Shown here piece after piece: positions 35,652 to 50,600 of a DNA stretch of 64,000 bases (positions are counted from its first letter, which is position 1; every line of letters starts with the position of its first letter). The DNA is from Marisa cornuarietis (taxonomy: Eukaryota > Mollusca > Gastropoda > Architaenioglossa > Ampullariidae), in contig SMMW01000149.1 of NCBI GenBank assembly GCA_004794655.1, positions 62,001 through 126,000 of the forward strand, in the 5' to 3' direction. The notes under the pieces are model-generated. The model was given only the letters and a program-made list of their open reading frames with translations, searched no databases and was not told the DNA's origin. The translations under genes were made by a program, and so were the position numbers.

Positions 35652-38600
35652 TCATGACGCACTTAAAACTGAGCCATGAGCTTTAGCAGAAGTTGTCCGG
35701 TGTGTGGGGTTGGTGAGGCGCATTCTGCGGTGTTCGACTTTCTGCACATGTTCTGCTAGCAGCCTGCTGGCTGATAGCACTTCTTCTGTGGCATCGTTCA
35801 GTCTCTCTGCCTGGGAATCGGAAAAAATGGAGGTAGAGTCTAAAGAAGATGACTGCCAGCTGTGAAGCACTGTGGTTCTTACTTTTTGAGGTGAGACAGA
35901 AGATCCTAAGAGACTGTCTGAAAAGGCTGAAGAGAAGTCAGATCTTGAAGTGCTCAGCAGCTGCAAGGCTACTTTCTGAATCAGTTCTGCACAGCGGCGG
36001 ACTTGCTGAAGGTGGGAACTGTCTCCTGAAAAAGATTCAGGGAAAGGCAGGGACAAATAAATACATAAGCATGTTGGTATTGCTAGGTATTAACCATCCA
36101 TAATAATTTACAATCTAGGAAAATGTGACAGCATCAGGTGTCAAATGGACACAAGTTTAAACATCTAAAAATGTCAGATGCAAAATTCTTAGTTGGTTAA
36201 AACATTATTTGAACACTTTTGAAAAATATGCAAGCAAAACGAAAATCACTGAACTAGTCTTTTCAGATGATGTTGATGATAAAAAGATTCTTGCTACACA
36301 CATAAAAGAACTTCTGAACACATGCATGTGGACACACACACACACACTCTCTCTCTATGGGGGGGGTAAGGGATGAGGGTAAGTTTTAAGAGCTATTTTG
36401 AAGGAAGAGTAGTTTTCTGGTGAATATAGTTTATTCCAGGTGAAAGCACCAGAGAAGTGAAATGTGAACCAGACAGAGGTCTAGTCAGAAGATTGCAAAG
36501 CCTGAGAGAATCAAAAAAGGATCAGAGAAAATGAGGCAGTGTGTAGATATTGATAGGTAGGTGTGGACAGAACCATCGAGACACTTAAAACAGAGGACAG
36601 TGACTTTATTTGAATGTGTTTAGAAGCTTGGTATTAGGAAAGTGCAGTAAGGTGAGGACTGGTGTGATCAAACTGAATGCTTCTTGTAAATCCCTTTGAA
36701 GCATTTGAAATAACTGTCACCTTGTTCTTGCATTCTGGGGGCTAAGTATGGAGGGCCATGTATTATTCTTAGCAAAACACTTAACCCTAATCACGCACGC
36801 ACGCACACTCTTTGGAATTTTTCTGTCAGTAAAAGCATACAAAATTGTTACAAGCTATGCTGGCACCTGTATACAAGCATCCACAAATTTCTTTTCTGTC
36901 AAAAGACCTTTGAGTGGCAGTAAGATTCTACCCTCTTTATGTAGCAGGTACTCTACCTTTCACAACCATTTCCATATTATTCACTAGCAAACTGGAGTCA
37001 GAATGGTCAGCTAAAATGTTTATAATATAGAATAGAAATTTCAATGACTGCACATCATACATCCGGCCCATGGCTGTTTGTGCTAGGCCTGACATCTGAT
37101 GCACATACCATACCTTTCAAAGCTGGTTCTGTATATCGCACTAGCAAACTGGCTGTCTCTGCTAGGCTTGACACCTGTGTCAACAGGGACTGTAGACGCT
37201 GGTAGCTTTGCTGATAAAAGAGATGGGTCACAGGCTGCTCGACTATTTCAATGTCCAAGCAGATACTTTCATCACGCAAGTTTATCCCCACCTCCACCTA
37301 CAAAGCAATGCGATGGTATGGCAAGAACTGACAAGCAGCTGTTACAGATCAGCAGAGTTCAAAGTGAAAGAATATTGATTATGGTTTTTCAGCAAGGTTA
37401 ATATTTAAGCAGGAGTTTTGCAAGATATAAAAGTGAAAAAAATGAAAGCCTTTTACATAAATGTTATTTAAGGCAGCTTTTTTGGTATGTGTGCATGCAT
37501 GCATGTGCATGTGTGTGCATGCCCATCTACATATATACTACTTTGTATTTTGGCATGAACTGTAAAGCATTTTTTGCTAATGCTGAAACTAGTGAAAGCA
37601 TATAAAGAACTACAATAAGCACTATAGAAAAAAAAAGTTGTACAAGAACTTGCCCACTAACCTGTACCTCCTGACAAGTTTGCAATAAGGTCTTGGTACT
37701 GGCCAAAGTCTGTTCAACATGCTGAGCAACTGAAGTCAGGTCCTAGACAAAAATGGATCAGTTACCACCACCATCAGCACTGCAACCATTTAACTTTTAC
37801 AGAACTGTGCAAAAATGAACTGAGAGTTAACCACACAATGAAGAAACACAAGAAACAGTAAATGATGGAACATTGCCAAAATGGAATGCAGCTGTAATAC
37901 ATAAAACACCTAGACTTTGAAAGGTTGGAGATCAAGAATAAAAATCAAGTGATTGTATTTACTAGTCTTATAAAGGAAAATGGTAGGAAGCAGCTCTTAA
38001 TCAGAAAATGTGTATATAAGATGGTAATGTTTACCTGGGCCAAGGAAGCACTAGTTAGGTACTGAGCTTTGTTCTCACAATCTTCTAGTGTCTTCAGGCC
38101 TCCTTGAAGCGTCCGATCCAGCAAATTGTCACAACCTTTCAGGAATGCTTGACACACTTCAGTACTCAGCTTAAAAAAAAAGAGGAAAGGGCAGGAATTT
38201 ATTTTTTCTGCCACACACGCATGCGCACGCACATGCCCAATCACACCCATATACACACACACTTCAAGTTTTCAAGGGTTAAAGAATGGTTGCAACCTCA
38301 CCCCCTTACACACTGACAAGTTGATTGGAATTACTTAAGTAAAAGAGCTTTTCATCACTAACTACATTTTTTTCAATTAGATGAGCAGCATATCTAGTCT
38401 TAACAATGCAAACGGCAGACAAAGATCAAGTCTTAAAACAAGTAGCAAAATAAAAACCGTGAAAGTCATTGAGATCATTTACCCATCCACTGTTCCCGCT
38501 ATCATATCTTTTACATGCACACTATGTTTAAATCTAGAAACAGTCTAACCTGCCCTGAAGCTGTGCAAGCAAGACTTCCATCCAAAGTATGCTCAAGACA

Positions 38601-41600
38601 CAGAACTCTGGCTTTTGTAGCTAATGCTAACTCCCCACATGTGCAACATAGACGGATAATCTCGTCTGTGATCTTAGCTGCTGATTCATGAATCAGGCTG
38701 GTCAGGTCGGTCTCACAGCCCTAAAGACATGGTTAGACAGGGTCGGAAGTTATTTTCCATGTCAAGCAAACATAAAAATCTTTACCAAAATCTTCTAAAC
38801 AGATTATGATTACTGTACTCAATTAGTGTTGGAGTGAAAGGAGAGAGTGTGTGTGTTAGAGAGATTGATCCATGAGAAATAAGTAAATTATAGACCTATA
38901 AATTTATTAATTCATAAGGTAACTTTGCACATTCAATTCATTGTTTTGTATGGGTCTTGTTGGAGTACTGCATTTAATATGCATCCTGGTTATTATTAAA
39001 TAAATATGCCAGTGTAAAAAAAAAAGCCTGCATAAGAAAGCCAATTAAGTATTCTTAACACATGAAGTTTGAACTAACACTCTAAAATAAATGAAAAAGA
39101 AGCTTATGACTCGACATCCAGCAAATTATGGTGGTAAGACCTTATATCAGCTATTTCCAAGCACAAAGATTTAAGAATACACTAAAAAAACAAGAGCGAT
39201 CCCCCTTTCCCAACACTCATTCTCCTGAGGACTTTTTGTCAGTGAGTCTCTTATGGGTCTCTCTCTTTTGCACATCACCTGTAAAAAAAATGCATCTCAC
39301 CTGCAGAAAATGTGAGACATGGACGCCAACAATGCGGACATGCTCTGTAAGGCGACTTATAAGATCCTGCAGCATTGGAGTGTTGTGGTCCAAAGTGGAG
39401 GCCCAGAGAGAGCAGTGAGAGGCAAGCAGCTGCAATCCACTTACCAGCTGCACAGTTGCACAAGCCATATCAGGTGAACCTTCAAGGTTGCCTAGAATGT
39501 GGTGAGAAAGTAGCATTGAAAATAATGTACTCTGAGGAAAGTAAGATTTCAATTTTATAACCAAGAACTGAAGAAGTTCCAGATAAGACGACATAAGGAA
39601 AATGTCAAGAAGTCACTACCATTAGCTAGGAAAATGTTAAGAAGTCACTACCATCAGGATAAAAACTGATCATTCACAAATGGCAAAGTCTGACAAAACA
39701 TCACTTAATGCAAACAGAAATTTGTTATAGATGATGTGAACAATGTGTATGTACAACAGCAAACATAATGTGCTAAGATCAACAATCATAAACCACCACA
39801 ATAGACCTTGTATTTGGTCAAAGAAGGCACATGCTTGCACAAGTTTCAAGTGCTCAAGTGAAGTGTGCGTTGAACAACAGTGCGGGCCGGCAGAGGGTTC
39901 GCTTACAAGGACAGAGTGTCTGGAGGTCATATCAGAGTCCAAGGAGGAAGCAAGGGGAAAAAAGACTACGAATTCTTCCCCAGCCATATCATCTGCCTTG
40001 ACTAAAACCCTCATTAGAGGATTAAAAAAAAAAAAAGTTGGTTCCCCTATTGTTTCACACCGCAGTGAGTGCGCGTGTTTTTGTGTGTCTATAAACATTT
40101 ATTCTCATCGGTGTGTGTGTGTGTGTGTGGGGTGTGTGTGTGTGTGGGGGGGAACTTCTTTTTTCCCTTCTGTTTATAATGCTTTCTTTATGTTTTCAAT
40201 AAATTTGCCTTTTTGTGCTGTTTATTTCGTCTTTGTTTTGGTCTTAGATCACTAATGGTTTGACTGGCCATCGCCTCCCTCTGGCCGAGCGAGCGACTAT
40301 GGGGACATGGCGTGTGAGTGTCCAGCTGGGCCTGTGTCCGGTGACGTTGGGGCAAACAACATGAAAATCTATTGTTTAGTTAGTTTGTTCATTATTTAAA
40401 TAATAAATGTGTTAACTATTGTTTGACCCTATTTTTTGAAAAAACTCTTGATGTTTTTAGCATGAATGTGTGACCACACACTCTGCAGACAATCATTTGA
40501 ACACCCCTCTTTAAAATGTTACATTACCTTCCCCGATAAATCATGTACCCATTTCTGCTGAATAGCAGCTGGAGTTTTTCAGATACAGGCCTGTAAAGGC
40601 CCAAGACAAGTTGAACACCTTACCCACAAGGGGGAAAAAACCAAGCTTTACCTTTAGAATGTTATCAGCTATTTTGGGGTTGCAGAGAGAAACATCCCAC
40701 TCAGACTGATTAAAAACTAGTCTATTATTCTACAAGTGTGTAATGCCCCATTATGTGCTCTCTATAGAGATGCCCATTGACAGCTCACCTAAAGAAGACT
40801 GTCTGTTGTGTTCACCAACCGTTATTCCAGCCAGGGATGCCCTCAATTGCTCACAGTCCATCAAGATCTTGTCCGCTATTGTTTCTTCAGTACTCATTGA
40901 CACCGCTTAAAATAATAACAACGATGATGGCATCAACACAAACAAAATATAAAGATACATCCAACTAAAATATTACTTGAAGATGTGGTCGAGTCTGTCA
41001 GTACTTTATTAGCACAATAAACTAAACTTAGAAAAAAAGGGAAAACTTCCAGTAGACACATCCACAAACATCCAGAGAAGAAAGGCAGCTTGCAAAAAGC
41101 AAGCACTTGATTGGATATAGTCAGGTAACAGAAAAAAATCCCCCTTTAAAGAACAGCATTTTGGATCAGTTTCTTGAAGACTATTACCCTTGGAGACATA
41201 AATCATTCTCCTTACCATTCAGTTGGTTCGTGGTCATGGTTATGAGCTTTCGACAGGCTTTGAGCAGACTCTTATCAGTCTCTTGAGCAGTTGGCAAACC
41301 AAAAGATACTTTAAACACACGCATGCATGTACGCACGCACGCGCACACACACACACACACACACAATGAAACATTCCACTGAATATAAGTCATGACACAT
41401 GCCTATTTTTCTAATTTTCTTGCACAAACCATGCTCAATAAACAAACAAACAAACAAACAAACAAACAAACAAAAAAATTTAAAAAATTCATACAGTTTC
41501 TTGCCACTGTGCAAGTCTGTATAATTTTATTCACAGGCTTCCCTTTAAAAACGAAATAAATTGGCATGATTAACAAAGTTTCACTGTTTCTACTTAATAA

Positions 41601-44600
41601 GTGTTTTATGTGGTGTTTTGACAAATGTTTAAGGTTAGGTGAGTTTTTAAAAAAAGTAATCATGGTGGGAGCTTTTGACAGATGTCAGTCTAGCAAAACT
41701 AAAATATTGTTTTCTCCATTTTCAGAGAATTCCAAGAACCAAATTTCTTTCTGTGTCAACTGACATCAGAGAGGCTTACCTCGTTTAGAGCCAACTGAAG
41801 ATAAGGAAGAGAAGACAGGCTGTGAGGATGTGGTACTACTGCTGGAAAGGGGACTCCTGTAAAGACTAGCCCTGTATGCAGACAAATTTGAAGTTATCCT
41901 AAATGTAGTATTTTTACAATATGAGATACATGATAATATAAAATAAAAGGTCAAAAATCGTTTTCATAAGTACATAAACAATTTCAATGATTTTTAACAA
42001 TTTTTTCTTAGAAAACTATACATCTAGAAAAGATCCTGTTTAAACATGGAACTTGTGACAATCAAATAATAGATTAACAATGGTCACTATGCCATGCTTG
42101 ATGTACAAGAAAATAAAACTTACGCCATGGGGGAGGCAAATGGAGAAGGGTTATCTTTGGTCCAGGTGTCACTGGGATCATTGAATACTTCATCATCATC
42201 AGCAATACTTTCCCCATTGCTCTGAATGTCAAAAGCATTTAAAATTCAGTATTTAGCAGCAATAAATAAATAAATGAATAAATGAATGAAAACGAAACGG
42301 TATATAGCAATAATATAATGGCAGACCGGTTGGTAAAAGTTCACTTCTGTTGTGTCCCGTGTGGTCTACCCTATGACTGGTACTAAAGGTACCAGTTAAG
42401 AAGGAAGAAAGAAAGAACAAAGAAGAAGAAGAAAAAAAAATTATCTATAAATAAGTCAAAATTTTTACCAACTGGGAGCAGTCATCTGGAATTAGGTAGC
42501 TAGCAAATGACAAATGACCAATTTCTTTAATCCCAATGACCAGTTATAGATTGGGAAGTAAGCTCAGGTACAAAAAACAGAAAAAAGCAGTTGCCTGTTT
42601 CAAGAAGGGGTGGGGTTGGGGGGAATTGGTGTTTATGCCGAGCCGGCAACTAAGGCTATATCATGGCAAAGCAGCCAGCCCTTTAATCAGATGCCACATG
42701 CAGAGAAAGAACAGCATTTCCGAGACAAGATCTTGATGCAGGGGAGCTAACCTTCACTGCATTGTGCCACTGGACTGCCAGATACAGTATGAAGAAGAAA
42801 TCAAATGAACTATGGACCAGGTGGAGACTTTATAAACAGGGATATATCACAGAAGCAACACAAAGATGCAAGACCGACGGGAGGAGCTGCCACCAACAAA
42901 TAAAATAGAAATCAAAGAAACCAACAATTGAAAAAAATACCTGGAAGAGGTCTCTCATCTGCACAACTTTGTCTTCAAGTTTCGCCACAGACCAGTGAGT
43001 GAAGATGCCATGACGTGTGTTTAAAACCTTAATGACTGCCTGTGTCTCACCCAGTTCCCCTTCTAACTCTTCCTCTAAATCTTCTCGGCTGAACACCTGC
43101 AGAAAAGGAAAAAAAGACCTTCCCATGTTTTTGTTTACTTTTATTATCTCCTGAAGCATTATTCTTAGCTGTTGCATTAACTTTCAACTTTCATTCTGAC
43201 TTGTAAAGCACTTTGCACCCATTGTGACTGAACTCTTTTAGAAAATATTGGTCACAACAGATAAAGAAAAAACAAACAACCCTGAATATCTATAAAAATG
43301 GTAGAAGGAAAATAAAACAACACATTCAAGGAAAAAGTAGCACTCACTGAAACTGTCAACAACTATAAAAATAAGAAACTTTTAATTTATTACTTATTTC
43401 AGCGTTTCTCAATCTTTTACATGTCCCCCTCCCCCCGAGACGGAAAAATGTACGTCTCCGCGTGCCTCCCTTAGCCACTAATACCAATATGAGATATGAG
43501 AAAATGACCGCGTTCGTGCCCTCCTTGTCAGCACATCACGCCCCCCCCCCTTGGGGGATGGGGGGTGCCCCACAGGTTGAGAACCACAGACTTATATAGT
43601 GGGTGATACCTCTGTGTGTGTGTGTGTTCGCACGTATGCATGTGTGTGTGAGAGACAGAGAGAGAAAGAGAGAGAATGAGTGAAGGAGTTATGATTTGAA
43701 TGATGGTGAATGAATCTATAGGACACATTCGATGACAGCTGATAAGTGTGTGCTGGTACAATGTCATGCATAAAAAGTGCCTTGAGCCCAGCTTAACTGG
43801 CAAAGAAAAATTCTCTATAAATGAATATTATTATTATTCATATTCCTTTTTTAACAGGACTGCTTCTTCCACTCAGATTTAATGTCCTTCTGATAAAGCC
43901 TCATCTGAGAAAACATTTTCATCAGTAGGGGTAAAGGTGTACAATTAATATGTGATCATTACGCAATAAGATATAAATGTTTTAGTGCATGAAAAAGCAC
44001 AAAGTGACAAATTACCAAGCTTTTTTTCAGGAACTGGCTGATCTTGTTGGCTTCCCTCAACAGCAGAGCCACCTTGTACAGGTCCTTTCTAACCCCACTG
44101 ACCGGAGTTCCCTCCCCTGCCATACGTTTCCGCTTTGAAGGCGTCATCTCAGCACGACGCTGACGAGTCTCATTCAAACGTTGCTTAGATTTCAACAGCT
44201 CATCCTCCAGCAGCTCGAGAATACGAGACTTGCTGGCCACCAAGCTGGCATTAACCTGCGATTCAAAAGGCTGTCAAAATGAATTAAACAAGAGAACTCT
44301 CCAGTGTTTTATATTTGCTCTTAAACAAGTTAATCATATTTTGTAAAAATATGCAATGCGATGAAAGCTTCATTTACGAAAAAGTTTAAGCACTTTTGTT
44401 AGGCTATGGTGACTTCTTTTTTATTCCTTTAAAAAAAATGTATATTTTTGCCAGTAATGCATAATCAAGCCAGCCAAAAATGATTGATCGATATTGAAAA
44501 TGCAAACCCACAATATACTACACAAAAATTCAAATAAGATTCTCACAGACTATAAAATTGTTGAGATCTTCAGTTATTTTATATCAGACTTTATTAAGCT

Positions 44601-47600
44601 TGATACTGTTTTAGACAACATCCCAATTATTCACACAAACTAAAGCACTGAAGTCTATAACAGGAAAAGAAATATCCAGGCAACTTAAAGGTGACTTTTT
44701 TAAGGGAAAAAGAATGCAAACTGTTGTTCACTTACCTTCTTGGCTGCCTCTTCTTCCAGTTCATGCCTCTTTTTCCCTGCCAGCACTTCATGTTCCAACA
44801 TCTGCAGCACAATCCAGAATACACTCATATTAAACTTACCACAACAAATCTGCAACAGGTCATGGGCCTGAAACAAGATATTAACAGCATAATGTTATAA
44901 AAAATTTATTTTAAAAACCCAGTAAGGTCAGAAAAGACCGTTGTTTTGGTTAACAAGATTGAAAATAGTTTTAACAATAAAGGATCGACAAGATGTTATG
45001 AAGAAATTTGTTAAAGCCATCAATATGAATAAAAAATCTCCTTTGAAATAAAAATCCCATTAAAGGTGACAGCAACAAAGAACAAATGAAATACGAACCA
45101 TTTTCTGCCTACGTAGATCTTGAATAAGATCATGGGCCTCCTGGCGTGACTGTACAGCCTTTTGCACTTCCAAAGTCTGCTCTTTCTGATGTACACATAG
45201 AGAAACCTGAATGCTATGCTGCATTCTCATGGTGCGGAAAAGTGTGTTTTTAGTATGAAAGATTTCAGTAATTTCTCATAAAGAAAGGATGAGCCACTGA
45301 AAGCAAGCTCACACAATCCACGTTTCATGGTTTGTGTGAGACCATCTGCAATCCATGCTCAGACCTTCAAAATACTCGGCATGCATGGAACTGGGAAATG
45401 CGTGTGTATGAACTGTATAGCTAAATGTCTTTAAAAGTTTGTTTTTCCATTAAATCTGATGTAATTGATCATCCCTAACGTGTTAAATGTTAAGATTTTG
45501 ACTCCCTAGAATAACATTTTGTTTCTATTTCTACAAACAATTGTATGCTTTTGTCAGCAAAAACAACAAAAACAATTACACAGGTTTATGTCCTTGAACA
45601 AGAAATACTGTCGCCCGGTCTAACTTACAAGGCTTCTCTCTAGGTTTGCTAGTCTGTCTTCATAGCCTGTGCGCTGCTGGTCCAATTCTACCTCTGCTTC
45701 ATGCCTGGCCCGCTTCAGTTCTTCCTCCATTTTGGTCTGGGCTGCTTCTTGAGCTTCCTTCAGCTCAGCTTGCAGCCTATCAATCAATCAATACACCTTG
45801 AGCACCGCCTATTATGAACCTATTATTAATGCCATTAAAAATGATTGTCTAATGACATTAAAATCACCAAAAATGTCTAATGACTTATGAATGCCATTGA
45901 AAAGATGAATCTAATGATTCAATAATTCCATTAAAATAATTACCTAATGACTTGTCACAAAACTGATTTCAAATAACTTATTAATGTCACTAAATGATTT
46001 ATAATGACTTATCAATGCCATTAAAATAACTGTCTAATGATTTATTAATGCCATTAAAATGATTGTCTGATGACTTCTGCAATAAACTTGCCAGTAAAAT
46101 TCCCCTTAGGCTGTTGGTGATTGAATACATTTGTATTATTTAAATTGCTTCTGCAGAATCCAGTTTGTGTTTGAATGGTGAACATTTGGGAGATATTTTT
46201 TTAAAGCAGAGACAGATCCATTAGAGAAAGACCAAAGAAAATAGGCTTTTAAGGGACAAACCTAGTCTCCTGCATTTGCATTAGCTCCTGCCTGGCAAAT
46301 TCAAAGTCCTTTTTCTCTGTTGAAACAGATCCCTTGCTCCTTTTGTGCTTCTTAACTTCGATTGGATGGTTGAACCTTTTGCAATCCCAACAGAGCATGA
46401 AAATGAAGCACAAGATGAACTTTGATTGCATAGCAATAGTGAATGATTCATCCTAGAACAAAACTGTACAAGAGGGTGATTGATGAATGGCTTGATGTAC
46501 ATTCAAAATGAAATTTGAGTCATAAAAATTAGTCAGTTCTCAAACAAAAGCATTTAACAATTGCTTACAACCCCCCAACCAATGTTTATATGCAAAAGCA
46601 AATGTTTAATGGCCTCATGAAGTCCAGTTCATCTGAAGTACCTCTAACAAGAGGTCATCATTCATATTCAGAGAAAGGGAACAGAGTGAAAGAGTGACAG
46701 CACATGTGTAGTTACATATATATGATATACAAGACGTAAGCATGCATGCACTCCCATACATAAACACATATGTGGTGGCATAAACAAATTCAGTCACCTG
46801 AAGTAGTGATCTCCGCCAAGAATAACCCTGTCACCCTGAAATAAAACAAACCACAATCATTTTTGTTTACCAACAGAGAATGCAAAACCTGTTTCTTTTA
46901 CTAAGCTTGTGAGTAACACAGGTACTATCACAGAAGGCTAGAGCTGCAAGATGAAAAGAAAAAAGAAATTTCTCATTGTGAATCTGGCTGAACAGCATTT
47001 GCCCTTCCCTACCTGTTTATATAGTGTCAAGAGCCATAAAACTAGTTAAAAACCACTCACATGATGGAGTATAGTGGGCTCTGTGATAAGCTTTCCATTG
47101 ATGTAGGTAGGGGCATCACCAATAGGTGTTATGTTGACAATGCCCTCCATATTGTTAATGATGCTGCAACCACAAAACACTTTGAATGATGCAAAATAAA
47201 TAAAATAATGGAAGAAAAACCTGTAACAACTGTTTGCAAAAAGCCATAATATTTTTGCAAAGCAAATAAAATCCCCCTTCATATCCACCCCCACAAAATA
47301 AGCACAAGAAATAAGCCTCACCTATAATAAATTCTGCTGTGTTACAAATAAAACGTGGGAATGTCAAACACACAACAAACCAGTGATTGTCAGCTATGAG
47401 TGCCCCACTCAGCTGAATGTCATGGGTAGAATTGCCGCCTTTGCAACCCACACGGGTCTGGCCAGTCTTGATGACGTAGAGCAGCAACTCCGACAGCTGA
47501 GGGTCTTCATTCAGGTTCACCAGATTGGGTAGCTGGTTGTCGACCTTTATGGCCACACCTGACCTCTGCAAAGGAAAAAAAACAACACACAGTTCAGCAT

Positions 47601-50600
47601 CTGAACATAAAATCTCACCCTTAAGTAGGATATGTGAGAGGGTGTTCTGTTCTCAGAAACAGGTCTGGGGCCAGGTGCACAAAACACAACCTAGGTGGAT
47701 GGTTAATGCTGTCAGCTAAATGTTAAAATTCCAGCTAACTCTTAACAGCACAATGTCATTCTGGCCCCAAAGTGAGGGCAAAGTCTGCAACACATATCCA
47801 AGTGATAAAGTCAAAGCTTACCTCAAGCTGTTTAGATTCTTCCTCTTTTCTTTCTTCTGCTTGCCGGAGCCTCTCCTGCCAGGACCTAATCCACAGCAGA
47901 CATTGTTTTAAAACCTTGCAAATGACATAATGGGTAGAAACACATCACAGCAACAACAACATTGCATTTTACACTGCCACCTTATCCCAACTTGTAATGC
48001 AGAAGACAGAAAAAAAAATCGCACAATATGCAAGTCTATAGATAGAATATTTTTATGAAACAGATTTTTCAAAATTCAGAACTTACAAAATGCAAGTGTT
48101 TCCCAGATCAGTGTTTACACCTTACATTTTTTCCCATTTCTTTTTCTTTCTTTTCTTTTGGGCTGTTAGTGGAGAGGGAGAGATTAAAAGCAAGATTAAG
48201 TGACCTGGAAAGATCATCCATTTCTTTTTCTTTGGAGACCAGCTTCTCACGTAGCATGGCTATCTCAGCCATGCTTGCCAAATGTGAATCTCCATTCATC
48301 AGTCCTGACTGACTGCGCAGTTTTTCTATCTCTGCTCGTAATTCTGAAAAAAAAATCACTCTATCCCTGTATCACTTTATATCTAAGCTACTGCACTGCT
48401 CATCACAAGCCATACATCTTTCTTTACACATACCTTTGTGTGGTCCAAGAAAAGGATGAGTCCACAGCTGTTTTGCTACCATAATTCATGTAATAGAAAG
48501 AGTAATCTCATGGAGAAAATAAGCCATGGTTCCCTCAGAAATGAAGAAATCAATACTTTATAAAAAAATAGTTACAGCCATTAGCACATGCCGGAATCAC
48601 ATCTATACTTCAGTTGATGGCTGGATATAAGGTGATAATGTACTACTACTACTTTTTACATATCTTAATCATTCATTACCTATACATAATGTTGGCATTT
48701 CTTTCTCCTTATGTGCAAAACTATGACTTTATTTGGAAGGGAAAATGTGATACAGGATACGTTTACGTACCAAAGTACTGATCAGTACCTCATACCCATC
48801 CAGTGTAACAATCCTTACCTCTGATTATTCTGGCTTTTGGGTCTTCATTGACATGGACAACATTGACAATTGATCTGGTCTGTCTTGCATATCTAAATCT
48901 AAGTCAAGGTCTAACTAAACTCAAGCAAGATATGTTTCCTTCAAGTCAGTATGCCACACAATACAGACTGATTTTGCTTTATGCAAATTTGACTTTACAT
49001 AATGAACTCTGAAAGAAATTAGCATTGATCCCCACTCCATTGAAACTTCTTATGATAAAATACAGTGTGGGAAGTGAAAATGGTGGTGGGAAAGGGATAA
49101 GCAGCTCTGTCAGTTCCCAGATATGACCAGGCATGACACAGCAATTAATAGATTTGCATTTATAGTATATTTTAATAAAAAAGATATTAGTTTGTGTACA
49201 CCTTCGTGGTATAGGCTAGTAGTGAATGAGTGGGGGCAAATTTAACATTATATAAAAATCGCTTTACAATAAGATCTGCGGAACAGTTCCCTTTTACAAA
49301 GTGAGAATTGTCTAAGGATATGAACTTGTAAGCCCTGTCACAAATATAGATCACAATTTTTAAGGAAAGGTAGGCAAAATTATGAAACTACAGTATTTGA
49401 ATAAAATGTCAAGGTCTGTCAAGCATTAAAGTGCACAGGGTTCTCATGAACTTGAAAAACAATTTCCATAAGAAGGAGGATATCTGAGTGTGCTAAGAGT
49501 TTCCTCAACATGGTGATAGGAAGGGCTGATTGTTGCTATCATAGCTGTTTTCGAGTTGCCTCCTAGACTCTCCTTCAAAAGCCTGCAAAAACAACGAACA
49601 TGATAAGTAACAGATCTGTTTTAACACCAAATAAAAGCAGCGAAGATGGTTAAAGAGTGGGTGGATACATACCCACGCATGGCTGTCAGTTTAAATGCAT
49701 ATTTGCAGGTCTTGGAGGGTGAAGGTGGGAGAATGTTGCATGGGCATGAGAATGTAAACAAGTTCTTGTTAATCTAAGCACAGCAGTAACTAGAGTCGGT
49801 ACTCTAAGGGCCTTTTAAATCTTGGTGACACATACTGAAAAAATAAAATGAGCTTGATTTGATCCTTACCATGTGAGTACAGAATCTCTGTATGGGATAA
49901 AAATTTTGCGCTTTTTGCCAGCAGTTGAACGTTCTGACAGAAGGGAGATAACCTTGCCTAACGTAAGCAAGGACTTGTTGATGTTGGCCCCTTCCTGTAC
50001 ATTGGCAGAAAAAAACAAAAAAATGAACCCTCATACTGTACACCCATTAGACATTGGTAGAAAAAAATCTTGTCTGCTACTGTTCACTGATTTTTAAATC
50101 TACAGTCGGACCTCGCTAAATCGACCTTTCCTAAGTCGAAAACCTCCCTATATTGAATTAATTGTTAGTTCCCGGCCAAATTCCATAAGAACAATGTACA
50201 TTTTAGATCTCCCTAACTCGAAGATTTTTTGGCTTTCAGCCTCCTTTAGTGGAATTTTGAGTCATCACCAACCAGACGCAACTATGTCTCAAACCGTTCC
50301 AAACTGTGTTCCAAACTGTCTCAAGAAAGACACTTTTATCCCATTTTCCTTTCATCTTTGTGTAAAAGGTTCCTTGCGTGCTCTGTTGCAGTGGACAACT
50401 AACTGACTCTCATACCAGTCCCCCCTTTGAAGTTGACACGACTAGACTTTTCCCACGGCCGCTTCAAGTCGGCGGGCCGCGCATCACTGGTCAAGATTTA
50501 TGGCCACCCGCCTTGACAATCCTTTCAGGCGGTGGCGGTGGTAACTTGACCAGTGGACCGTTGGTGTTTCACACTCAAACTTACTGTGAAAAATACATTT

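Noticed and set aside
40020..40260. Plus-strand frame of 170 residues including a GT repeat
   Set aside because: Spans a microsatellite and an A run inside a KIF14 intron; no protein features.
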